A DNA stretch of 64,000 nucleotides from Deltaproteobacteria bacterium. Lineage in GTDB: Bacteria; JADJOY01. The notes beneath the pieces are model-generated. The model saw only the letters and a program-made list of their open reading frames with translations. It was not told the origin of the DNA and did no database searches. Within the stretch, counting starts at the first letter, position 1; every line of letters begins with the position of its first letter. The position numbers were made by a program, and so were the translations under genes. The DNA lies in assembly GCA_016713535.1 (NCBI GenBank), contig JADJOY010000033.1, positions 1-64,000 on the forward strand, written 5' to 3'. Positions 27,844-37,035 of the stretch are shown here, piece by piece.

Positions 27844-30140
27844 ATGAGCCTGGTCAGCGACCTCATCGGCGAGCACAACGCCATCCTCCTCCACGAGGTG
27901 GAGTACGCGCTCTACTTCGTGTGGCCGCTCGCCGACGTGGTGAGCATCGTGGTCGCGCCGGCGGGCTTCTTCGCGAAGCCGCTGCGCACGCTGCTCTACG
28001 TGCTGCTCGGACCGATCGGCACCGCCGATCTGGTGCGGCGCGCGATGCGTGCGCGCGCCCGCTCCGCCGCGAGCGGTGCCGAAGCGCGCCCGAGCGAGAT
28101 CCGCCTCGTGAGCGGCGTCGTGCTGTTCGGCTTCGCGCTCATGCTGGTGTCGGGCATCGTGCTCGCCACGCAGTACAAGTGGCCCGACTGGTACTTCCCG
28201 CTCGCGCGGCTGCATCGGGACGTGGGGCTCGGATTCGGCGCGCTCTACCTCGCTTACCTCGCGTGGCACGTGAAGAGGAACGCCGGGTGGCTCAACCTGA
28301 CGATCCACTCCGCGTTCACGGTCGCACTGGTGCTGGTGCTGCTGTTCGTGAACGTCGATTCCAAGCTGCCCAAGCCGGTGCTGCTCGGCGCCGTCGTCAC
28401 GATCTTCGCGTCTGCGGTGTACCTGCGCCGGCTCGACCGCCGGACCGAGGAAGGCAAGAGCCGTGGCGGGCTCATACTCAACACGTATCTCGTGATCGTG
28501 CTCGCGTCCGGCTTCTACCTGGTGCCCCAGGTGAACGTCGCGATCGCCAACAACTTCGGGAACTACTACTACCACCTGCATGGCCTGGCCGCGCTCTTCG
28601 GCCTGCCGCTGGCGGCCTTCCTGTTCCTGCATCACGTCCGGCGGACGCCCACGAGCTTCCCGTGGCCGGCGAAGCTCGCGGTCGCGGCGGTCGGTGTCCC
28701 GTTCGCTTGGTACACGCTCACCGTCGCGGACCGGAAGACCCACGCTGGCGAGCTCGAGGGCTATCGCAACCAGCGGCTCTTCGCGACCGGCACGATGCAG
28801 GGCGCGTCCGGCACGTCGGCGCCCCACGAATGGTGGCTCGCGGAGATGAACGACGTGCGGAGCTGTCGCGGCTGCCACGACGTGTTGTTCGACCAGTGGG
28901 TCGGCTCCGCGCATGCCCTGGCCGGCAACAATCCGTTCTACGTCGAGGTGATGGGGGCGCTCGTGCGCCAGAACCGCCTCGCGGAGACGGCGCTCTGCCA
29001 GTCGTGTCACCAGCCGGTGCTGTCGGCGCTCGCCGATCGCGCGCTCGCCACCAGCCCCGAGCTCATGTCCGACGACTGGGGCGTGAGCTGCAAGAGCTGC
29101 CACCTGACCCACGAGGTCGAGAAGCCACCGATGAACGGGCGCTTCCTGATCCGCGAGGAGGAGCGGATCCCGGCCTGCTCGGAGCGGCGACGAGTACCGG
29201 CCCCCGCCGCACGCCGCGATCCGCGACGACCCTCCGGCTCCACCTCAAGGGCTTCTCGAACTCGGTGTTGTTCGGCTCGCGCGAGTTCTGCTCGTCGTGC
29301 CATCGCATCGAGCTCCCCAACGCCGCGAGGCTGGTGCTGCCGAATCCATACGACGGCGCGCCGGGATTCGGCGTGGTCGAGGAGCAGTGCAAGGCCTGCC
29401 ACATGCCCGAGGACACCAAGAACCGGGCGGGCGTGCGCTTCCCGAACCATCACATGTTCGGCGTCAACACCCACTGGGCCGAGATGGTGCCCGTGAACGC
29501 GCACGTCGATCAGCTCGAGTCGGCTCGGGAGGGCGATCGCACGCCCGTCGACTGGCTCGCCGGCACCTCGCCGCAGAGTGGTGGGCTCGGCATCAGGGCC
29601 GACCGACCGGCCTTCGACATGGCTCTCGCGTGGTCGGGTGCCTCCGCCGAGGCCCCGCTCGGCGTCACGGTCACCAACGTACGCGGCGGACACCCGTTCC
29701 CGCTCGGGGCGCTCGACCTCAACGAGGCGTGGATCCACGTCGAGGCGATCCCCGGCGGCGGCGGGCCCCCGCTCTGGGAATCGGGCGCGCTCGACGCGTC
29801 CGGGGACGTCGACCCCGAAGCGCGCCGCTTCGGCGCGACGCTGCTCGGCGCCGACGGCCTCCCGCTCGCCCACCACGACATCCTGGCCGTCAGCGGGCTC
29901 GCCGACGTGCGTCTCCTCGCCCCCGGGAAGCCGCATCGCGAGGATTACGCGGCATCGTGGGCGAACGGTGCCGCCTACCCGGTCACGATCCGCGCCGAGC
30001 TGCGGTACCGTCGCGCTCGCCAGGACTTCATGGACCACGTCTACGGCGTGGGCGCGCGCACCATGCCCGTGACCGTGCTCGTCACCGCGAGCTGCGAGCT
30101 CACCGCCCCCGACCGCCCATGTGAGGCCAAGCCCTCGTGA
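27844..30140 (+). CDS. Membrane-anchored pentaheme cytochrome, paralog C (frame broken)
   Basis: About 765 residues. The N-terminal 300 hold about eight membrane helices with His pairs 18 residues apart in two of them (H-RDVGLGF...AW-H and H-GLAALFG...FLH-H). Five CX2CH motifs follow: CRGCH (near 340), CQSCH (384), CKSCH (415), CSSCH (481) and CKACH (515). The C-terminal domain carries TNVRGGHPFPLGALDL, the same signature as paralogs A and B. Two breaks lie between about 29175 and 29235; the middle piece reads SGDEYRPPPHAAIRDD in the third frame, and the final frame resumes at LRLHLKGFSN. No good Shine-Dalgarno precedes the ATG. The stop overlaps the next start (GTGA). Confidence 0.86.
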
Positions 30141-32212
30141 CCGAAAGCGCTCCGAGCTCATCGAAGCCCAAGCGCGGGTGCGTCGCCGCCGCGGTGGCGT
30201 TGCTGGCCAAGATCGTCGGCGCGGTGCTGCTCCTGATCGCGCTCCTCGCCGGCGGGCTGCTCTGGTACGGCCGCGGCAGCCTCGAAGCGGGCGCGATCGG
30301 CGCCGGCAAGAAGGCGTTCATGTGGGCGCTCGGCTACCGCGGGCCGCTGCTCGGTTACTGGGGCACCCCGGTGATCTGGCTCGAGGCGGGCGGCGATCGC
30401 GCCTACGCGGGTGTCGCAACCCGCCTCGAGGTCCTCGACATCTCGAACCCGAGCGACATCCGCACCGTCGGCCAGCTCGCGCTGGGCGGGATCGTCCACG
30501 GCATGGTGCTCGACGGCGACGTCCTCTACATCGGGGCCGGCGACGCCGGGCTGGTGGTGGTCGACGTCACCGACTCCGCGAACCCCGAGCGCATCACGGG
30601 ACTGCCGAGCGCGGGCTATAGCTTCGGGCTCGCGCTCGCGGGCGATCGGCTCTACACCACCGAGCGCGACCACGGCGTGCGGATCTTCGACGTCTCCAAC
30701 CGGCGCCATCCCCGGCTGGCCGGGACCTTCCGAGACACACCGTGGTCGAACGACGTGGCCGTCGTCGGGAGCCTCGCGTACGTCGCGGACGGTAAGAGAG
30801 GCATCCTGGTGGTCGACGTCGCCGACCCGCAGGCGCCGGCGCTGGTGACCACCGTGCCGCTGCCGCCCGCGGCGGTGCCCGCGCTGTGGGAGCCGATCGA
30901 TCCGCCGCCGCTCGCGATCGAGATCGAGGGCACGCGCGCGTTCCTCGCAGGCGTCGACCATGACCTCCTGGTCGCCGACCTCAGCGAGCCTCGCGCTCCC
31001 AGGATCGTCGGCCACCTCGACCTGCCCGGCGAAACGATGGACCTGCGCGTCCGCGGCGACCGCGTATACCTGGCGCAGGAGCCGTGGGGTCTCGCGATCG
31101 CCGACGCTCGGGATCCTGCGGCACCCAAGCTCCTCGGCTCCTTGCCGCGCTTCGGCTCGGCTCACACGCTGGCGCTCGCCGGCGACCGCGTCGTGGTGGG
31201 GCTGCTCGCCCAGGGCGCCGCGGTGGTGGGCGCGCGCGACCCGAGCGCACCCGCGCTGCTCGGCCGCTCGAAGGTGGCGCCCACCGCACGCGGTGCGACC
31301 GTCGCCGATGGGCGGCTCTACCTCGCCAACGGCGAGGCAGGGCTCGGCATCTACGATCTCGCGCCCGACCCGGCCCACCCGCGCCCCCTCGCCCAGGTGC
31401 CGGTCACCGACTACGCGTACTCGGTCCGAGTCGACGGTGGGCGCGCGCTCGTGGCCGCGGGGCAGATGGGGCTCGTCGAGCTCGACGTGAGCGACCCGAC
31501 GGCGCCCAGGACGGTGCGGGTCTTCGACACGCCGGAGCACGCGTTCGCGGTGGGCGTGGTCGGCGATCGCGCCTACACCGCCGAAGGCATGTACAAGTTC
31601 GCGGAGATGGACATCTCGCGCACCGACACCGACAAGCCGGTGCGCGCCGGCAACAAGATGGAGGGCGGCTACGCCTTCACGCTCACCTCGATGGGCGACG
31701 TGGTCGTGGTGTCGAACTACATGGGCGGCATCGAGGTGCTCGACCCCACGGGCAAGTACCCGGTGATGCCGCTCACCGCCCGCGAGAAAGAGGACCGCGC
31801 CGCCGCGCCGCCGTCGCCGATCTCGATCCTGTGGACCGGCCCCAAGAAGGTGGTGGGGATCGCCCACGACGGGCCGATCGCTTACCTGAGCCTCTACACA
31901 GGCGGGCTGCAGGTGCTCGACCTCGCCGATCCGAGCGAGCCGCGCCTGCGCGGCAAGACCAGCCTCGGCGGCTACCAATTCGGGATCGACGTCCGCGATG
32001 GACTCGCCGCCGTCGCCGGCCACCAGCAGGGGCTCTTCCTGATCGACGTAGGCGACGCCGACGCACCCCGGAAGCTCACGCTCCTGAAGACCCGCGGCGA
32101 GGCCTACGGTGTCGCGCTCACCGAGCGCTACGCCTACGTCGCCGACGGCTCGGCCGGGCTCACGGTGCTCGACCTCGCCGATCGCGCCGCGCCCGAGCTC
32201 GTCGCCCCGTAG
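30137..32212 (+). CDS. Membrane-anchored LVIVD-repeat beta-propeller
   Basis: 691 residues. A single membrane helix near residues 17-42 (KIVGAVLLLIALLAGGLLW) anchors a long chain of LVIVD-type repeats of about 42 residues, each with a core like GLVVVDVTDSANPERI or GVRIFDVSNRRHPRL. Roughly fourteen repeats are visible, enough for two seven-bladed propellers on the periplasmic side. LVIVD proteins are exported and mostly uncharacterised; propellers commonly serve as binding platforms. The GTG start overlaps the stop of cytochrome C by four bases, so translation is coupled and the products probably act together. No heme or metal motif is seen in it. Confidence 0.88.
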   Translation: MTESAPSSSKPKRGCVAAAVALLAKIVGAVLLLIALLAGGLLWYGRGSLEAGAIGAGKKAFMWALGYRGPLLGYWGTPVIWLEAGGDRAYAGVATRLEVLDISNPSDIRTVGQLALGGIVHGMVLDGDVLYIGAGDAGLVVVDVTDSANPERITGLPSAGYSFGLALAGDRLYTTERDHGVRIFDVSNRRHPRLAGTFRDTPWSNDVAVVGSLAYVADGKRGILVVDVADPQAPALVTTVPLPPAAVPALWEPIDPPPLAIEIEGTRAFLAGVDHDLLVADLSEPRAPRIVGHLDLPGETMDLRVRGDRVYLAQEPWGLAIADARDPAAPKLLGSLPRFGSAHTLALAGDRVVVGLLAQGAAVVGARDPSAPALLGRSKVAPTARGATVADGRLYLANGEAGLGIYDLAPDPAHPRPLAQVPVTDYAYSVRVDGGRALVAAGQMGLVELDVSDPTAPRTVRVFDTPEHAFAVGVVGDRAYTAEGMYKFAEMDISRTDTDKPVRAGNKMEGGYAFTLTSMGDVVVVSNYMGGIEVLDPTGKYPVMPLTAREKEDRAAAPPSPISILWTGPKKVVGIAHDGPIAYLSLYTGGLQVLDLADPSEPRLRGKTSLGGYQFGIDVRDGLAAVAGHQQGLFLIDVGDADAPRKLTLLKTRGEAYGVALTERYAYVADGSAGLTVLDLADRAAPELVAP

Positions 32213-32363
32213 GGGCGGGACGCGGGGATCGAGGTACCCGCCGGCGGCGTCTCGCCGGGCACGCGGCGCGTGCGCCTCCCGAGCGCAACGCACGGTCCCA
32301 CGCACGGACGTTGAGCCGGGCGTCTCGGATCGCTACGATCCGCGCTCGGGAGATCCCACGTCC

Positions 32364-33845
32364 ATGCCGATCGCCGCAGCCGACCGTCTGAGCTCGCTCG
32401 ACGCGATGTTCCTCCACGTCGAGACCCTGTCGAGTCCCATGCACGTCGGCATGGTGTGCCGCATCGAGGGAGCGCCGCTGCGCAAGCGCAACGGCGCGCT
32501 CGATCGCGAGCGCCTCTATCGCCAGACGCTCTCCCGTCTCGACAAGGCGCCGCGCTTCCGCCAGCGGGTGCTGTGGCCGCCGTTCGGCCAGGGGCGCCCG
32601 ATCTGGGTCGACGACGAACACTTCAACATCGCCTACCACGTCCGCTTCACCGGCCTGCCGCGGCCTGGTGGCGCGAGCGAGCTCAAGCTCCTCGCCGGCC
32701 GCGTGCTGTCGCAGAACCTCGACCGCTCGCGGCCGCTGTGGGAGATGTACTGGGTCGACGGCCTCGAGAACGACGAGGTCGGGCTGATCTGGAAGGTGCA
32801 CCATTGCATGGTGGACGGCGTGTCGGGCATCGAGGTCGCGACGCTGCTCTTCGACTTCGACCCGCACGCCAAGCCCGCGCCGCCACCCAAGCCGTGGAAA
32901 CCGCGCCCGAGCCCCAACGTGGGCGCGCTCCTCGGCAACGCCCTCGCCGAGGGTGCGGCGCTGTCGCGGCGCTGGTTCAGCGAGGCGCGCTCGGTGCTGG
33001 TGAACCCCGAGGGGCTTGCCAAGCGGCTACGCGAGGACTTCTCGGGCTTCGGGAGCTGGCTCGGCAAGGGGCTCGCGCCACGCACGATCTTCAACGTGGC
33101 GATCGGACCGCACCGCCGCGTCGACTGGGCGATGCTCGACCTCGCCGAGGTCAAGCGCATCAAGAACGCGCTGGGCGGCACGATCAACGACGTCGCGCTC
33201 GCGGTGGTGGCGGGCGGCGTGCGGCGATTCCTCTCGCATCGCGGGGAGCAGGTGAGCGGCGTCGAGCTGCACGTCGGGATCCCGGTGAGCGTGCGCCGCG
33301 CCGACGAGAAACAGACGCTCGGGAACCGCGTATCGGCGATCGCGATGCACCTGCCGGTGGGCGAGCCCGACCCGCTCGTGCGCCACCGCCTGATCCGCGA
33401 GCGCACCGAGGTCGCCAAGCACGGCTTCGCCGCGAGCGCCGCCGAGACGCTGACCAACCTGCCCGGCGGGCCGCCCGGGACGCTGCTCCAGCAGGTCGCG
33501 CGCATGCAGTGGGCGCAGCGAGTGCTCAACCTGGTCGTCACCAACGTCCCGGGACCGCAGACGCCGCTCTACGTGGCGGGCGCCCGGCTCCTGGACATCG
33601 CGCCGTTCCTGCCGCTCGGCCCCAACGTGGCGCTCGGCATCGCGGTGCTGAGCTACGCGGGCCAGCTCGGGATCGGCTTGATCGCCGACTACGACGTACT
33701 CCACGATGTCGACGTGATGGCGAGGGCGATGCGCGAGTCGTTCGACGAGCTGTCGCGGACCGTCGGCAAGCCGAAGTCGCAGCGCCGCGCCAAGGTGCCT
33801 CCCGCGCGAGCGACTGGCGCCCCGAAGAAGAGGGGAGAGCGATGA
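32364..33845 (+). CDS. Wax ester synthase/diacylglycerol O-acyltransferase
   Basis: 493 residues of the bacterial WS/DGAT family, which joins acyl-CoA to fatty alcohols or diacylglycerol to make storage lipids. The catalytic HHxxxDG motif is intact (VHHCMVDGVSG, near residue 150), as are the N-terminal LSSLDAMFLHVET and the late NLVVTNVPGPQTPLY motif that marks the C-terminal domain. ATG 32364 begins the usual MPIAAADRLSSLD start. The chain ends with a basic tail (PKSQRRAKVPPARATG). Its stop overlaps the next start by four bases (ATGA). Bacterial members are often bifunctional, so the product class cannot be told from sequence. Confidence 0.93.
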   Translation: MPIAAADRLSSLDAMFLHVETLSSPMHVGMVCRIEGAPLRKRNGALDRERLYRQTLSRLDKAPRFRQRVLWPPFGQGRPIWVDDEHFNIAYHVRFTGLPRPGGASELKLLAGRVLSQNLDRSRPLWEMYWVDGLENDEVGLIWKVHHCMVDGVSGIEVATLLFDFDPHAKPAPPPKPWKPRPSPNVGALLGNALAEGAALSRRWFSEARSVLVNPEGLAKRLREDFSGFGSWLGKGLAPRTIFNVAIGPHRRVDWAMLDLAEVKRIKNALGGTINDVALAVVAGGVRRFLSHRGEQVSGVELHVGIPVSVRRADEKQTLGNRVSAIAMHLPVGEPDPLVRHRLIRERTEVAKHGFAASAAETLTNLPGGPPGTLLQQVARMQWAQRVLNLVVTNVPGPQTPLYVAGARLLDIAPFLPLGPNVALGIAVLSYAGQLGIGLIADYDVLHDVDVMARAMRESFDELSRTVGKPKSQRRAKVPPARATGAPKKRGER

Positions 33846-34243
33846 CGGACCATCCGATGCGATCGAAGCGTCGCACGTGGACGGCGCGCGCGAGCGCGCT
33901 CCTCGGCGCGTTCGTGGTCGGCTGCACCGCGGCCGACTGGGTCGACATGCTGGACGACAGCTCGAGCGGGCCCGCCGGCGAGAGCGACCTCGACGGCAGC
34001 GACTCGCGCGGCGACTCCGCCGGCTACGGCAGCGTCCCGCCTGCGCCCGGCTACGGAAACGTCGACGACCTGCGTTACAGCCAGCCTCGCATGTCGAGTG
34101 CCCTCGATCACCTGCGTGAGGCGCGCAGCGAGCTGCAGCAGGCCGACACCAACAAGGGCGGCTACCGCAAGGACGCCATCGACCACGTCGAGGCGGCCAT
34201 CGAAGCGGTCCAGACCGGCATGCGGTATGACGCCGCGCACTGA
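33842..34243 (+). CDS. Small putative lipoprotein, sister of the next gene
   Basis: 133 residues. A hydrophobic start ends at a cysteine (SALLGAFVVGCTAA), consistent with a lipoprotein signal. A Ser/Asp/Gly-rich linker follows. The C-terminal 50 residues form helices with the pattern MSSALDHLREARSELQQA, NKGGYRKDAIDHVEAAIEAV. The same pattern recurs in the next protein. The ATG overlaps the acyltransferase stop. I know no function; heptad-like spacing suggests a helical hairpin. Coupling to the wax ester synthase hints at a role at lipid bodies or the envelope. Confidence 0.75.
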   Translation: MTDHPMRSKRRTWTARASALLGAFVVGCTAADWVDMLDDSSSGPAGESDLDGSDSRGDSAGYGSVPPAPGYGNVDDLRYSQPRMSSALDHLREARSELQQADTNKGGYRKDAIDHVEAAIEAVQTGMRYDAAH

Positions 34244-34259
34244 CCACCGAGCATCCGCG

Positions 34260-34637
34260 ATGACCACGAACCCAACGCTCCGGCAAGCCTCCCGCTCACG
34301 ACGGTTCTTCCGCTCGGCCGCCTGGACGCTGATGCTCGCGATGTCGTTCTCCGCGGGCCTCGCGACGCACCCGGTGGGCGTCCTCGCCAAGAGCAAGAAG
34401 CAGCCCGCGACCGACTCCTCCCAGCCGGCCGCGCAGCCGGCGCCGCAACCCGCCAAGCCCAAGAAGTCGCCCGACCAGCCCCACATGAAGCGCGCCCTCA
34501 AGCAGCTCGAGCTCGCCCAGTACGACCTCTCGCAGACGAGCCGCGGCAAGGGCGGCTGGGTGCAGATCGCCCAGAGCCACGTGTCCTCCGCCATCAGCGC
34601 CGTCCGCCAGGGCATCAGCTACGGCGAGACGCACTGA
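34260..34637 (+). CDS. Small exported helical protein, sister of the previous gene
   Basis: 125 residues: basic start, hydrophobic segment WTLMLAMSFSAGLA, a Lys/Pro/Gln/Ala-rich linker, and then MKRALKQLELAQYDLSQT, GKGGWVQIAQSHVSSAISAVRQGI. The last 50 residues align with the end of the preceding protein (conserved M-x-x-AL-x-x-L, KGG, AI-x-x-V, G-x-x-Y). The two thus arose by duplication while keeping different anchors: a lipoprotein signal in the first, a signal peptide or single helix here. The ATG lies 17 bases after the previous stop. Function unknown. Confidence 0.75.
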   Translation: MTTNPTLRQASRSRRFFRSAAWTLMLAMSFSAGLATHPVGVLAKSKKQPATDSSQPAAQPAPQPAKPKKSPDQPHMKRALKQLELAQYDLSQTSRGKGGWVQIAQSHVSSAISAVRQGISYGETH

Positions 34638-34750
34638 GGGCCCAGCGCCGCGGGCGCTGGGCCGGTGGCCGTCGGCGGCGCCATCGTCGATGATGGTGGC
34701 GAACGCGAGCGGTGCAAGGGCGGCACGTCGGCGCGCGTCCGGAGGGTTCG

Positions 34751-35248
34751 GTGCCGTCGCACAAGATCAACCTGTGGCCGCGTGCGAGCGAGCCCGACGA
34801 GGCGGAGCGGCTGCGGCGTGAGCTCGCGGAGTGCGAGGACCGCGCCCTCAGGCTGCGTGCGGACTTCGACAACTTCCGCCGTCGGGTCACGCGCGAGCGC
34901 GACACCGCGAGCCTCGAGGGGCGCCGGGATGCGGTGCGCTCGGTGTTGCCGGTCCTCGACGCGCTCGACCGCGCGCTCGCCGGCGATTCCGCGGATCGTG
35001 CGCTCTTCGAGGGGATCGCCGCGACCCGCACCCTCCTCCTCGGCGCGCTCAAGGAGAACGGCGCGGAGCCGATCGAGGCGCTGGGGAAGCGCTTCGATCC
35101 GACGATCCACGAGGCGGTCGGGACGACGCCCGCCGCGAGCCACGAGCCCGGCACCGTGGTCCACGAGGTGCGTAGCGGATGGCGCCTCGGCGAGGTCCTG
35201 CGTCCGTCTCAGGTGATCGTGTCGACGGCCGGATCGCCGCATGGATGA
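34751..35248 (+). CDS. grpE: GrpE nucleotide exchange factor
   Basis: About 165 residues. It stimulates ADP release from DnaK. A coiled-coil N-terminal helix (EAERLRRELAECEDRALRLRADFDNFRRRV) leads into the usual four-helix and beta-wing head: LPVLDALDRALA, GKRFDPTIHEAVGTTP and GTVVHEVRSGWRLGEVLRPSQVIV. The GTG at 34751 follows GGAGGG by four or five bases. An ATG at 34712 would add 13 atypical residues. No dnaK or dnaJ gene is near; instead a DUF202 gene overlaps its end by eight bases. It is shorter at the N-terminus than E. coli GrpE, and may be a second, specialised copy. Confidence 0.92.
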   Translation: MPSHKINLWPRASEPDEAERLRRELAECEDRALRLRADFDNFRRRVTRERDTASLEGRRDAVRSVLPVLDALDRALAGDSADRALFEGIAATRTLLLGALKENGAEPIEALGKRFDPTIHEAVGTTPAASHEPGTVVHEVRSGWRLGEVLRPSQVIVSTAGSPHG

Positions 35249-35618
35249 GCCGAGCGGGAACGACCCGCGCATCTACATGGCGGCGGAGCGAACGTTCCTC
35301 GCGTGGATCCGCACCGGCGTGGCCCTGATGGGCTTCGGCTTCGTCGTGGCGCGCTTCGGGCTCTTCCTGCGCGAGCTCACCGCCGCCGGATCCACCCTCC
35401 CGCAGCCCAAGCACGCGGTCTCGATTCCGATCGGCGTCGCGCTGCTGGTCCTCGGCATCTTCGTCAACGGCGCCGCCGCGCTTCGCCATCGGAGCTCCAT
35501 CCGCGCGCTACGCGAAGGCGCCTTCACCGCCCACTTCGACTCTCGCCTCCCGATCCTCGTCGCCGTCGTCCTCGCCATCCTCGGCACAGCGATGGCGGCC
35601 TACCTCGCCCTGATCTGA
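35241..35618 (+). CDS. DUF202 (YidH-type) inner membrane protein
   Basis: 125 residues. The family start is clear (YMAAERTFLAWIRTGVALMGFGFVVARFG), followed by a second helix (IPIGVALLVLGIFVNGAAA) and a third at the end (LPILVAVVLAILGTAMAAYLALI). Members are small three-helix inner membrane proteins; some relatives occur as domains of the VTC-type polyphosphate polymerase and other envelope proteins, but the bacterial stand-alone form has no fixed role. Its start overlaps the grpE end by eight bases, so they are cotranscribed. The 205 bases beyond its stop, before the convergent gene at 35824, show nothing recognisable. Confidence 0.9.
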   Translation: MDEPSGNDPRIYMAAERTFLAWIRTGVALMGFGFVVARFGLFLRELTAAGSTLPQPKHAVSIPIGVALLVLGIFVNGAAALRHRSSIRALREGAFTAHFDSRLPILVAVVLAILGTAMAAYLALI

Positions 35619-35823
35619 GCGCCCGGCCCAGGTCGCACGGCGGGCAGCCTGCCCGCGACCGACAGTCCAGCGCAGGCACCCGACCGCGGTATCGCCCAGC
35701 AACGTCGAGCCACACATGAATTCCTCTCGATGTGGGGGAGGTCCCGAATCTCGCGAGGTCTGGGCGTCCGAACGACGAGCGACCCACCGACAGCGCCGCG
35801 CGGGGTGACGCGCGAGACGAGGC

Positions 35824-36890
35824 TCAGCCGAGCCCGAGCTCCTTGGCGGCGAGGGCGGTGCCGTCGACGCGGGCGGTGATCTTGGCAAAGGCGACGTCGC
35901 GGGAGGTCGAGGTGTCGTCGCCGAATGGCGAGAAGCCGCAGTCGTCGCAGGTGCCGAGGCTCTCGAGGGGGATGTGGCGCGCGGCGGCGAGCACCCGCTG
36001 GCGCACCTCGCTCGCGCTCTCGACCCGCGGGGCGCACGGGTCGATCACCCCCACGAAGATCCGCCGCCCGGGTACAGCGTGCGCGGCGAGGATCCCGAGG
36101 ACGCGCTCGGGGTCGGGCTCGCTCGCCAGCTGCACGTAGAAGTTTCCGGCGGCGAGATCGAAGAGGCTGGGCAAGAGCTCCGCGTAGTCGACGTCGGCGC
36201 TGTGGGTCGAGTCCCAGTCGCCGCCCGGGCAGGTGTGGACGCCGATCCGCGCCCGTTCGGCCGCAGTGAACCGCGACAGCACGCGGTTGTTGAGCTCGAC
36301 GAACGAGCGCAGCAGGCCCTTCGACGGGTCGAGCTTGACCGCGAGCCGGCCCTCGGTGAAGTCGAGCTGGACCACGTGAGCCCCGCCCTCGAGCGCGGCG
36401 CGGATGTCGCTCGCGGCCTCGTTCACCAGGTCCGCCAGGAAGGCCTCGCGCGGATAGCCCGGGATCCCGTCGGCGGGATAGAGCAGGCTCAACGCCGACG
36501 CGGAGATCACCGCCTGCTTCAGTGGCAACGCGGTCCGCCGCCGCGCCTCGCTCAGGTACTTCGACGCGTAGGTTGTGTAGTGAAACGGACCGGCGGTGAG
36601 GCGGGGAGCTGCCGGGTGTGGCCATCGGCGAACGGGATCACCGCGCCGTCCGGAGCGAGCGACGCCAGCCCCGCGACCGGGTAGGTCGCGAAGCTCGGCT
36701 TCGTCTGCTCGCCGTCGGTGATGACCGGTGAGCCGGTCGTGGCGAAACGTGCCAGCGTGTCGGCGAGCGCCTCCGCCTGAACGGTCTCGAGGTCCTCGCG
36801 CGGGAGCTTGCCGGCGGCGTGCGACGCGACCGCCTCGATCAGCGCGCGCTGGCGAGGGATGCTACCAATGGGCTCGGTCGGGATCGGCAT
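35824..36890 (-). CDS. Cobalamin-independent methionine synthase-like protein (frame broken)
   Basis: About 355 residues matching the C-terminal catalytic barrel of MetE-type enzymes and their stand-alone relatives. These move a methyl group to homocysteine or another thiol on a zinc site. Seen: PIGSIPRQ, SPVITDGEQTKPSF, GPFHYTTYASKYL, VVQLDFTEGRLAV, GVHTCPGGDWD (the His/Cys zinc pair), and a second Cys near the end (GTCDDCGFSPFGDDTS). The frame breaks at about 36605; one C added to CTCCCC joins the two halves exactly. ATG 36890 is chosen; a start at 36962 would add odd residues. Lacking the N-terminal MetE half, it may use a methyl donor other than folate polyglutamate. Confidence 0.82.
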
Positions 36891-37035
36891 CGTCGGTGGC
36901 TCCACCGCCCCGCCACGCGGGGCCATCGTGTCGCGACATCCGATCCGGCCGGGCCGGCCCACGCAACGGGAGGGAAGTGGGGCGCGACCTGAGAGCTCGG
37001 ATTCCCCGGGGGCCGGCGACCTCGCCGAGCGCGGC

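Noticed and set aside
34751-35248. Main heat-shock operon (hrcA-grpE-dnaK)
   Set aside because: Only grpE is present and no CIRCE repeat was seen; neighbours are unrelated.
35640-35735. Short inverted repeats between the DUF202 and MetE-like genes
   Set aside because: Stems are imperfect and lack a U-tract; not enough to call a terminator.
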